A stretch of 64,000 bases of DNA, taken from positions 62,001 through 126,000 of the forward strand of contig NZ_BONI01000004.1 in the NCBI RefSeq assembly GCF_016862635.1. Direction: 5' to 3'. A program made the position numbers and the translations under genes. Source of the stretch: Catellatospora coxensis (lineage in GTDB: Bacteria; Actinomycetota; Actinomycetes; Mycobacteriales; Micromonosporaceae). Positions 51,021 through 58,267 of the stretch are shown piece after piece. Position 1 is the first letter of the stretch. Every line of letters begins with the position of its first letter. The notes beneath the pieces are model-generated. The model was not told the DNA's origin and did not search any database. It was given only the letters and a program-made list of their open reading frames with translations.

Positions 51021-52193
51021 ATGAAATTTTCGGGGGTGCTCGGTCGCGCGGGCCGGCGATTGCTGGCCGCGGGTGTTGTGCTCACCGTGGCGACGGGTGC
51101 CCTCGTGGGCTGCGGAAAATCAGACGAAAAAGATGAACCGCCGTCCGTGCGGCTTGGCGCCCTGCTCCCGCTGAGCGGGTACTTCGCCCCTACCGGCCAG
51201 CCGATGGCCGACGCCTACCGCATGGCGATCAAGGAGGCCAACGAGGCGGGCGGAGTGCTGGGACGCCAGGTGGAGATCGTCTTCGGCGATGACGCGTGCG
51301 ACCCGGCTGCGGCGGTGGTCGGCGCCAACCAGCTCGTCGGCGAGGACATCACGGTCTCGGTGGGCGGTGGGTGCAGCGTGGCAGCCGTACCGAGCCTCAA
51401 GATCTTCGAGGCGGCGGGAATACCGATGATCATTCCGGCCGCCAACTCCACGGATCTGCTCGCGCCGGGGTACGACAGCGTCTTCCTGCTCGCCGGAACC
51501 ACCAGGCTGGAGGCGAAACGGGCTGTCGAGGTCATGGGCAAGCTCGGCGTCCGGCGCGTGGCCGTCGTGGATGACGGGACGAGCTTCTCCGACACCCTGG
51601 CGGCGGAGACGAGCATGTTCGTCAGGGAGAACGACAACGGGACGACGTTCACCGGGCGACAGCGGGTCAGCCAGGGCGCGACGAGCTATCCCAGGGTCGT
51701 CGCCACCGTGCTGCAGCAGCGGGCGGACATGGTCTTCTACACCGGCTACTACGCCGAGGCCGCCAAGCTGATCCGGGACCTGCGCGCCGCTCACTACACC
51801 GGCAAGATCCTGCTCGCTGACGCGGGAACGGACCCGGCCCTGCTCAATCAGATCACCCCGGCCGAGGCGGAGGGGCTCTACGGCCTTTCGCTGCCCGTGG
51901 CCAAGTTCATGCCGCAGGCGGCGGAGTGGGCCGCGAAGTATCGCGCGGCCTACCACAAGGAGCCGGGACCGTTCACCATGCAGGCGTACGACGCCGCCCG
52001 GCTCGCGATCAACGCGATCGGCCGCGCCGGCACCCTGGACCGGGAGGCCGTCCGGAAGGCGATCGCCGACACCGAGCCGGGCGACATCCGGCTCCTGTCC
52101 GGACCGGCCGAATTCCAACCGGACGGTACGCAGGTGAACCCGACCTTCCTGCTGCTGCAGGCCCACAACGGAGTGTTCGTGCTGGCCGGCTAG
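51021..52193 (+). CDS. Branched-chain amino acid/amide-type ABC binding lipoprotein
   Basis: A 390-residue lipoprotein with lipobox ALVGC. The mature part (RLGALLPLSGYFAPTGQPMADAYRMAIKEANEAGGVLGRQVEIVFGDDACDPAAAV) belongs to the LivJ/periplasmic-binding-protein type 1 family (Leu/Ile/Val, amides or urea). DADP-type and the later DAGTDPALLNQITPAEAEGLYGLSLP block fit. No permease or ATPase gene is adjacent, so it is solitary. The ATG at 51021 follows GATAAT by seven bases (leaderless). Confidence 0.87.
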   Translation: MKFSGVLGRAGRRLLAAGVVLTVATGALVGCGKSDEKDEPPSVRLGALLPLSGYFAPTGQPMADAYRMAIKEANEAGGVLGRQVEIVFGDDACDPAAAVVGANQLVGEDITVSVGGGCSVAAVPSLKIFEAAGIPMIIPAANSTDLLAPGYDSVFLLAGTTRLEAKRAVEVMGKLGVRRVAVVDDGTSFSDTLAAETSMFVRENDNGTTFTGRQRVSQGATSYPRVVATVLQQRADMVFYTGYYAEAAKLIRDLRAAHYTGKILLADAGTDPALLNQITPAEAEGLYGLSLPVAKFMPQAAEWAAKYRAAYHKEPGPFTMQAYDAARLAINAIGRAGTLDREAVRKAIADTEPGDIRLLSGPAEFQPDGTQVNPTFLLLQAHNGVFVLAG

Positions 52194-52208
52194 CCACGCA
52201 GGACGGCC

Positions 52209-52808
52209 TCACCACGGGTGGAGCGGTATAGGGCGGCCTTCCCGCAGGTAGGACAACGCCCACCGCGCCTCCTGCCGCAGGAGTGGGGTGAGGCGCGGCT
52301 CTTCCAGGAACGCCTCGTACAAGGTTGTGCCTCGGCCGGGATCCGCGTCGGCGACACAGCGGATCGCCGCACTGCGTACCACGAGATTCTTATCGGCGAG
52401 CGCCTGCTCGACCGCCTCCCGGCTCGCCGGGCCGCTGTGCTTGGCCAGTGCCCTGACGGCGTTGACGCGGTGCAGGAAGTCCTTGTGCCGAGCCTGCTCG
52501 CAGAGGATCTGCGTAGCGCGGGGGTCGTCGACGTCGCCGAGGATCAGGATCTCCGTGGTGCCGACGCGGCTCGGCAGCTGGGCGAGGAACTCCTCTGGCG
52601 CGACCGAGGCGGCGATGTGCAGGGCGGCCGACCAGCAGTCGACCAGCTCCCGGCCGGTGGCTTTCGTGACCAGGTTCGCCCTGGCCCTGCCGTAGTAGAG
52701 GTCGAAGACACGTTTCGCGCCGGTGGGCCCGGCAGCGATCAGGGCTTCGTCGGCCCCCGGCTCCCAGTCGAGAACCCTGGCGATCACGGCGTCGAGACCA
52801 TCATCCAT
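52209..52808 (-). CDS. Small HEAT-repeat protein
   Basis: A 199-residue helical protein. DVDDPRATQILCEQARHKDFLHRVNAVRALAKHSGPASREAVEQALADKNLVVRSAAIRCVADADP shows about three HEAT-type repeats. No catalytic motif. It is convergent with the binding-protein gene, and its ATG at 52808 has no clear ribosome site. Probably a protein-interaction adaptor; partner unknown. Confidence 0.65.
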   Translation of the reverse strand: MDDGLDAVIARVLDWEPGADEALIAAGPTGAKRVFDLYYGRARANLVTKATGRELVDCWSAALHIAASVAPEEFLAQLPSRVGTTEILILGDVDDPRATQILCEQARHKDFLHRVNAVRALAKHSGPASREAVEQALADKNLVVRSAAIRCVADADPGRGTTLYEAFLEEPRLTPLLRQEARWALSYLREGRPIPLHPW

Positions 52809-52927
52809 CGGCTCATGATGCCATTGATCTTGTCGGCCGCACCGGGTCCGGTGACACGGGACGGCATCTGATATTCGCGGTCTGCGGCTCTGCGCCTCCG
52901 CTATCGTCGCGGCCGAGGTGATCGGAC

Positions 52928-53527
52928 ATGGGGCTGGATTTCGCGTACGTCGTCGTGGTGCCGCCGGAGCGAGCGGCGGACCTGCTGCGCCACGTCGCCG
53001 CAGCCTCGCGCGACGGTCTGGGGGAGACGACGACGGTGCTGGTCGGCGGTGAGCGGATCGACCTCCCGTGCACCAGCGGTTACGTGTCGGGCCGGACCCT
53101 GGTGGTCGACGACTCGCCGCGGCGGCACCCCGACTTCTGGCTCGACCTGTCGTTGCGCTTTCCCGTGGACGACATGGTCGCCGACTACCTTGCCGACAGC
53201 CCGCGGGCCGACGGCCACGTCGGCCTGATCTACGCGGGGTTGTCGGCTGCCGACTGGTGCAAGCGGGGTCACCTGGCCTTCTCCTTCACTGCGGCGACGA
53301 CGCGGATGAGTGTGCTGTTCCGCGACTCGGCCGCGATCCGCGGCTGGTTCGCCGACCTGGCGATCCGGTCGGGCGCGGCGGTGTGCCTGCTGGACGTGGA
53401 GGAGGAGCGGGACTGGCTGGTGATGGCGAACGGCACGCCGACGTTCACGCAGCTGTCCTGGTCCCACAACTACCTGGGCTACCACGGCTTGGCGGCTGGT
53501 GACCCGCTGCCGGGCCTCGTGCTGTAG
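52928..53527 (+). CDS. Uncharacterised cytosolic protein
   Basis: A 199-residue protein. Recognisable features are FAYVVVVPPERAADLLRHVAA at the start, a TLVVDDSPRRHPDFWLDLSLRFPVDD strand region and TRMSVLFRDSAAIRGWFADLAIRSGAAVCLLDVEEERDWLVMANG near the end. I do not recognise the family; similar proteins exist scattered in actinobacteria without assigned function. A GAGGTG ribosome site stands seven bases before the ATG. Confidence 0.65.
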   Translation: MGLDFAYVVVVPPERAADLLRHVAAASRDGLGETTTVLVGGERIDLPCTSGYVSGRTLVVDDSPRRHPDFWLDLSLRFPVDDMVADYLADSPRADGHVGLIYAGLSAADWCKRGHLAFSFTAATTRMSVLFRDSAAIRGWFADLAIRSGAAVCLLDVEEERDWLVMANGTPTFTQLSWSHNYLGYHGLAAGDPLPGLVL

Positions 53528-53545
53528 CGGGTCGTGGCGGCGCTG

Positions 53546-54298
53546 TCAGCTCGGCAGCCGTACGGACGCAGACTCGGCGATCGCGTCCAGCCAGGCCGCA
53601 GCCTGGTGCGGGTCCGGGCTGGTGAGGCCGTACAGGTCGGTGACCGCGCGGGCGGCGGCGACCCAGTCCCCGTCGCGCAGCGCGGTGCAGGTGCGGGCGG
53701 CGGCGTAGTCCCACCAGGCCTGCCGGTCGGCGGGCGGCTGGGGCCAGCCGGTCTCGAAGCGGGTCAGCCGCCGGTATGCCGCGTCGCATGCGCTGCGCAG
53801 CCACGCCTGCTCGGCCGACGACACCTGCGCGCCGGCGGCCGCGATGGCCAGCGGCCGCCGCCACGAGGTGGGCAGCAGTTCCTCGTCGACGGCGCGCAGC
53901 GCCCGCACCACGACGTCGCGCCGGGTGTCGTCGTCCGCTTCGTGGAGGCGCCGGGCGGCCCAGCCGAGCCGGGCGAACACGTCGGCGTCGGGGAACGGCA
54001 CCCACGCGTCGAGCTCGCTGAACGCGTGGGCGAGGTCGGCGTGGGCTCCGGCGGCGCCGAGCGCGACGGCCTGCCGTACGCCGATGGTCTGCCCTCGGGT
54101 CAGCAGCCCGGCGGCAGGGGTCAGCTGGACCCGCTGGTGCGGGGCCGACCGGGGATGGAATCCCTGGTCAGGGCCCCAGCACCAGCGGTCGGGCCGCGCG
54201 GCATGGGGGATCAGCCGGCCGAGCGGGCCCGTCGACGGCACCGGCGGACAGCGGTGGGCAACACAGTCACTGGTCAGCTGGTTCGTCGATCCGGTCAT
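53546..54298 (-). CDS. Uncharacterised protein, second gene after ssuD
   Basis: A 250-residue soluble helical protein. The N-terminal 60 residues contain Cys and Trp (DCVAHRCPPVP, PDRWCWGPD). The remainder (GQTIGVRQAVALGAAGAHADLAHAFSELDAWVPFPDADVFARLGWAARRLHEADDDTRRDVVVRALRAVDEELL) is alpha-helical, with no motif I can name. It begins 10 bases after the ssuD stop, with AGGGGTG upstream of its ATG, so it is cotranscribed with ssuD and may take part in sulfonate use. Confidence 0.6.
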   Translation of the reverse strand: MTGSTNQLTSDCVAHRCPPVPSTGPLGRLIPHAARPDRWCWGPDQGFHPRSAPHQRVQLTPAAGLLTRGQTIGVRQAVALGAAGAHADLAHAFSELDAWVPFPDADVFARLGWAARRLHEADDDTRRDVVVRALRAVDEELLPTSWRRPLAIAAAGAQVSSAEQAWLRSACDAAYRRLTRFETGWPQPPADRQAWWDYAAARTCTALRDGDWVAAARAVTDLYGLTSPDPHQAAAWLDAIAESASVRLPS

Positions 54299-54308
54299 GG
54301 GGGCACCC

Positions 54309-55463
54309 CTATCGGGACTGGGCGGCGGCGAAGGGGATCTTCGGCAGTTCGCGGGCCGGGTCGCCGGCCGGGTGCGTCCACAGGCCGCGGTCGCGCAGGA
54401 TCGGCAGCACGCCCTCGCCGAACCAGTACGCCTCTTCGACGTGCGGGTGTCCGGAGAGGATGAATTCGCTGATGCCGAGGTCGGCGTACTCGGCGATGCG
54501 GTCGGCGATCTCGGTGTGGCTGCCGACGAGGGCGGTGCCCGCGCCGCCGCGGACCAGGCCGACGCCGGCCCACAGGTTCGGCGCGATCTGCAGGTCGTCG
54601 CGCTTGCCGCCGTGCAGGGCGAGCATGCGCTTCTGCCCTTCGGATTCGCTGCGGGCCAGCCCGGCCTGCACGGCGGCGATGTCGTCGTCGCTGATGCCGT
54701 CGAGCAGTTTGCGGGCCTGGGCCCAGGCTTCGTCGGCGGTGTCGCGGGCGATGACGTGCAGCCGGATGCCGTAGCGCAGCTCGCGGCCCTCGTCGGCGGC
54801 GAGTTTGCGGATCCAGTCGAGCTTGCCGGCGACCTGGGCGGGGGGTTCGCCCCAGGTGAGGTACACGTCGGCGTGTCTGGCGGCGACGGGGCCGGCGGCC
54901 TTCGAGGAGCCGCCGAAGTAGACGGGCGGCACCGGGTCGGGCAGCCGGGGGAGGGTCGCGCCTTCGATGCGGTGGTGCTCGCCGGTGAAGTCGACGCTGC
55001 CGCCGCGCCACAGCGAGCGTGCGACGTGCAGGAACTCGTCGGCGCGGGCGTAGCGGGCGTCCTTGTCGAGCCAGTCGCCGTACGCGCGCTGCTCGTGGCT
55101 CTCGCCGCCGACGACGACGTTGAGCAGGAGCCTGCCGCCGGAGTGGCGCTGGAAGGTGGCGGCCATCTGCGCGGCCAGGGTCGGTGACAGCAGGCCGGGG
55201 CGGAACGCGACGAGGAACTTGAGCCGCTCGGTGACCTCGGTGAGCATGGCCGTGGTCAGCCAGGCGTCCTCGCACCAGCCGCCGGTCGGGGTGAGCGCGC
55301 CGGCGAAGCCCAGCTGCTCGGCGGTGCGGGCGATCTGGCCGAGGTAGGCCAGGGTCGCCGGGCGTGCGCCGCCGGCCACGCCCGCGGGCAGGCCGTGGCC
55401 GCCGCCGACGATGAACCGGCTGTCGCCGTAGGTGGGCAGGAACCAGTGGAAGGTGAGGCTCAT
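54309..55463 (-). CDS. ssuD: FMNH2-dependent alkanesulfonate monooxygenase
   Basis: A 384-residue luciferase-like enzyme. It opens with FHWFLPTYGDSRFIVGGGHG, continues with LGFAGALTPTGGWCEDAW (the conserved SsuD Cys) and VVVGGESHEQRAYGDWL, and ends with ISEFILSGHPHVEEAYWFGEGVLP, all as in SsuD. It cleaves alkanesulfonates with O2 and FMNH2 to an aldehyde and sulfite for sulfur supply. Reduced flavin would come from the divergent ssuE or the flavin reductase at 60346. The ATG at 55463 overlaps the stop of a Cys-containing short ORF. Confidence 0.93.
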   Translation of the reverse strand: MSLTFHWFLPTYGDSRFIVGGGHGLPAGVAGGARPATLAYLGQIARTAEQLGFAGALTPTGGWCEDAWLTTAMLTEVTERLKFLVAFRPGLLSPTLAAQMAATFQRHSGGRLLLNVVVGGESHEQRAYGDWLDKDARYARADEFLHVARSLWRGGSVDFTGEHHRIEGATLPRLPDPVPPVYFGGSSKAAGPVAARHADVYLTWGEPPAQVAGKLDWIRKLAADEGRELRYGIRLHVIARDTADEAWAQARKLLDGISDDDIAAVQAGLARSESEGQKRMLALHGGKRDDLQIAPNLWAGVGLVRGGAGTALVGSHTEIADRIAEYADLGISEFILSGHPHVEEAYWFGEGVLPILRDRGLWTHPAGDPARELPKIPFAAAQSR

Positions 55464-55552
55464 GTGCGGTCTCCGTGCTGTTCCGGGCGGGTCGTGATCG
55501 GATGTTGACATGTGCAGGTGGGCAGGCACAATCCATCGAACGAATAATTCAT
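55460..55552 (-). CDS. Possible Cys-containing leader peptide overlapping ssuD
   Basis: A 30-codon ORF on the minus strand starts MNYSFDGLCLPTCTCQH, with Cys at codons 9, 13 and 15, and its TGA overlaps the ssuD ATG (ATGA). It starts seven bases after the shared sulfur box at 55560-55579. No good -10 spacing was found, so expression is uncertain. Confidence 0.35.
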   Translation of the reverse strand: MNYSFDGLCLPTCTCQHPITTRPEQHGDRT

Positions 55553-55559
55553 ATTAACT

Positions 55560-55579
55560 CTATGGGATATATCGAATAA
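55560..55579 (-). promoter_or_regulatory. Sulfur box copy 1 (TTATTC-N6-TCCCATAG)
   Basis: Read on the minus strand, 55579-55560 is TTATTC-GATATA-TCCCATAG. Nearly the same string occurs at 60216-60236 in front of the flavin reductase. Its AT content is far above the surroundings. It probably binds the regulator of sulfonate genes. Confidence 0.55.
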
Positions 55580-55642
55580 CTATGTGATCTGGGCCACAGA
55601 TCTCTGGACCGTCCCGCCACGACGCTCCTACGGTCCCTAGCC

Positions 55643-55696
55643 ATGAAGCGGAGTCCGCGCCCTACTCGTCGCCAGCTGGACACGCCGGCCGGCTGA
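55643..55696 (+). CDS. Possible short leader ORF of ssuE
   Basis: A 17-codon ORF starting MKRSPRPTRRQLDTPAG. TACGGT stands eight bases before its ATG, so it would be translated from a leaderless transcript. Its stop (55694-55696) overlaps the ssuE ribosome site GAGGAGG, which would couple the two. It contains no Cys. Confidence 0.4.
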   Translation: MKRSPRPTRRQLDTPAG

Positions 55697-55706
55697 GGAG
55701 GAACCC

Positions 55707-56258
55707 ATGCCCTCGATCCTCGCGATCTCCGGATCGCCGTCGCCCACCTCGAAGACCGCGCGCGTGCTGCGGCACGTCACCGACAATCTGCCCGGCTCCG
55801 GCGCGTACGAGGTGAGCCACCTCGCGGTGCGGGACGTGCCCGCCGAGGCGCTAGCCGGCGCGGACGTGCGCCACCCGGCGATCCTGGCGGTCGCCTCGGC
55901 GATCGCGGCCGCCGACGGCGTCATCGTCGCGACACCCGTGTACAAGGCCGCCTACAGCGGCATCCTCAAGTCGCTGCTGGACCTGCTGCCGCAGTACGCG
56001 CTGGCGGGAAAGGTGGTCCTGCCGCTGGCCACCGGCGGCACCCCGGCGCACGTGCTGGCCATCGATTACGCGCTGCGGCCGGTGCTGTCGAGCATGGGCG
56101 CGACGCACATCGTGGCCGGCTGTTTCATTCACGACAAGACCATCGTCGACACCGACGGCGGGGGCGTGCTGCTCGACGCGACCGGACAGGCGTTCCTGGA
56201 CGCGGTCGTCACCGGTTTCACCGACGCGCTGGCCGTGCGCTCCCTGCAGGCCGCATGA
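55707..56258 (+). CDS. ssuE: NADPH-dependent FMN reductase
   Basis: A 183-residue flavodoxin-fold reductase. SILAISGSPSPTSKTARVLRHV is the phosphate loop, IVATPVYKAAYSGILKSLLDLLPQYALAGKVVLPLATGGTPAHVLAIDYALRPVLSSMGA the typical SsuE core. It supplies FMNH2 to SsuD. GAGGAGG precedes the ATG. It is divergent from ssuD across a 240-base control region and is followed after 126 bases by the ABC exporter genes. Confidence 0.92.
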   Translation: MPSILAISGSPSPTSKTARVLRHVTDNLPGSGAYEVSHLAVRDVPAEALAGADVRHPAILAVASAIAAADGVIVATPVYKAAYSGILKSLLDLLPQYALAGKVVLPLATGGTPAHVLAIDYALRPVLSSMGATHIVAGCFIHDKTIVDTDGGGVLLDATGQAFLDAVVTGFTDALAVRSLQAA

Positions 56259-56384
56259 ACGTCACCCCGCCGCGGTAATGCCTCGCCGCGGCGAAGGCCA
56301 CATGCCATGGTGGAGGGGCGGGCGTACACCCTCGGTTGCCTGACGCGGGTGTGGCGTCCGCTCCGCCCCCACCCCTGGAGCGTG

Positions 56385-58199
56385 ATGTCAGCGCCAGCGC
56401 AGTCAGCGTTCCCGCGATACCCGGCCCCGAAATCGACCATCGATCCCGATCAGAGCAGGTCCTGGCTGCGGCGCGCGCTGCCGGTGGTGCTGGCGCACCG
56501 CCGGCTGTTGCTGACCTCGCTCGGCCTGTCGCTGGTGGGCCTGCTGGTGCAGGTGCAGATCCCGAACGTGATGCGGCTGGGCATCGACGACGCGCTGACC
56601 GCGCGCACCGCGAGCCTCACCGGCTACGTGTGGTGGCTGGCCGGGCTCGCCGTGGCCGCGGGCGTGGTCAACTACCTGGCCCGCCGGTACCTGCTGCGCA
56701 CCGCGTACGAGATCGAGTACGACCTGCGCAACATCATGTACTCGCACCTGATCCGGATGCCGTTCGGCTTCTACGACCGGGTGCAGACCGGCGAGCTGAT
56801 GTCGCGGTCCAGTTCGGACATCCGCGCGGTGCAGATGTACCTGGCGTTCGGGCCGTCGATCCTGGTGCAGTGCCTGATCGCGGTGTTCGCGTTCGCGCTG
56901 ATGGTGTCGATCGACCCGCTGCTGGCGGTGGTCGCGATGGCCACCATGCCGGTGATCGCGCTGCTGGGCGTGTGGATGCGCAGGGCGATCTTCCCGGTGT
57001 CGTGGCTGATCCAGTCGCGGCTGGCGCAGGTCGCCACGGTCGTCGACGAGAACATCAACGGGGTGCGCATCGTCAAGGCGTTCGCCGGCGAGCAGCGGCA
57101 GGTGAGCCTGTTGGCGTCGGCGGCCGACCGGGTGCGCTGGGCGTACCGGCGCGACGCGTGGATCCGCAGCCGCTGGTCGCCGACGCTGGAGAACCTGCCG
57201 CGGCTGGGCCTGGCGCTGGTGCTGCTGTGCGGCGGCTGGATGGTGATCGAGGGGCGGACGTCGGTCGGCGCGATCGTCGCGTTCAACTCGTACGTGCTGA
57301 TGCTGCAGCCGCCGTTCCGCATGCTCGGCATGATGATCATGATGGGGCAGCGGGCGGCCGCCTCCGCGCAGCGCATCTACGAGGTCCTCGACACCCGCAG
57401 CGAGATCACCGAACGGGCCGACCCGGTGCGTACGCGGATCCGGGGCGAGGTCGAGTTCGACGGGGTCGAGTTCGCGTACCCCGACGGCACCGTCGCGCTG
57501 CGGGGCCTGGACCTGCATGTCCCCGTCGGGACGACGGTCGCCGTGGTCGGGCGCACCGGCTCGGGAAAGTCCACGGTGGGGCGGCTGCTGGCCCGCTACT
57601 ACGACACCACCGCCGGCGCCGTCCGCGTCGACGGCCGGGACGTGCGCGAATACGCCCTGGACAGCTTGCGCGACCAGATCGGCATCGTGCCCGACGAGCC
57701 GTTCCTGTTCTCGCTGTCCATCCGCGACAACATCGCGTTCGGCCGGCCGGACGCCGAACTCGCCGACGTCGTCGCCGCCGCCGAGGCGGCCGGGGCCGAC
57801 GGCTTCGTGCGGGCGCTGCCCGAGGGCTACGACACGGTGATCGGCGAGCGCGGGTACACCCTGTCGGGCGGGCAGCGCCAGCGCGTCGCCATCGCCCGCG
57901 CGCTGCTGGTCAACCCGCCGGTCCTGGTCCTGGACGACGCCACCAGCGCCGTGGACGTGCACGTCGAGCAGCGCATCCACGCCGCGCTGCGCGACCTGCT
58001 CCAGGATCGCACCACGATCATCGTCGCGCACCGGCTGTCCACCATCGCGCTGGCCGACACGGTAGTGCTGATCGACGACGGCCGTGTCGCCGCCCAGGGC
58101 ACCCACGGGGAGCTGCTGGCGGGGGAGCCCCGCTACCGGGACGTGCTGGCGACCATGCACACGACCGCCGCGCACATGGACGAGCAGGTGGTCGCATGA
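56385..58199 (+). CDS. ABC exporter half-transporter, first of a pair
   Basis: A 604-residue fused membrane-ATPase protein. Six hydrophobic segments occupy residues about 35-330. The ATPase has Walker A VGRTGSGKST, the Q-loop GIVPDEPFLFSLSIRDNI, signature [15 protein letters not shown] and Walker B PVLVLDDATSAVD, where Asp replaces the usual catalytic Glu. Such a non-consensus site marks one half of a heterodimeric exporter, with the next gene as partner. TGGAG lies just before the chosen ATG at 56385. The substrate is unknown; it could export a drug or a lipid. Confidence 0.88.
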   Translation: MSAPAQSAFPRYPAPKSTIDPDQSRSWLRRALPVVLAHRRLLLTSLGLSLVGLLVQVQIPNVMRLGIDDALTARTASLTGYVWWLAGLAVAAGVVNYLARRYLLRTAYEIEYDLRNIMYSHLIRMPFGFYDRVQTGELMSRSSSDIRAVQMYLAFGPSILVQCLIAVFAFALMVSIDPLLAVVAMATMPVIALLGVWMRRAIFPVSWLIQSRLAQVATVVDENINGVRIVKAFAGEQRQVSLLASAADRVRWAYRRDAWIRSRWSPTLENLPRLGLALVLLCGGWMVIEGRTSVGAIVAFNSYVLMLQPPFRMLGMMIMMGQRAAASAQRIYEVLDTRSEITERADPVRTRIRGEVEFDGVEFAYPDGTVALRGLDLHVPVGTTVAVVGRTGSGKSTVGRLLARYYDTTAGAVRVDGRDVREYALDSLRDQIGIVPDEPFLFSLSIRDNIAFGRPDAELADVVAAAEAAGADGFVRALPEGYDTVIGERGYTLSGGQRQRVAIARALLVNPPVLVLDDATSAVDVHVEQRIHAALRDLLQDRTTIIVAHRLSTIALADTVVLIDDGRVAAQGTHGELLAGEPRYRDVLATMHTTAAHMDEQVVA

Positions 58200-58267
58200 G
58201 CGAGCGCCGCGACCGAATCAGCAGGCTGGGACATGCCGCCGACGAGCGCAGCGAGGAGAAGGCATGA
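58196..58267 (+). CDS. 23-codon coupling ORF made of a repeat-like sequence
   Basis: A tiny ORF (MSERRDRISRLGHAADERSE..) whose ATG overlaps the stop of the first exporter gene and whose TGA overlaps the ATG of the second (ATGA on both sides). It contains the GAGGAGAAGG ribosome site for the second gene. The DNA (GAGCGAGCGCCGCGA ... GACGAGCGCAGCGAGGAG) resembles a dispersed intergenic element I associate with Micromonospora and relatives. Its use is probably to relay ribosomes rather than to make a functional peptide. Confidence 0.5.
   Translation: MSERRDRISRLGHAADERSEEKA

Noticed and set aside
55470-55536. Alternative Cys-containing start (MDCACPPAHV) upstream of ssuD
   Set aside because: The frame has no nearby stop and runs on as an antisense-like shadow through ssuD, so it cannot be a leader peptide.
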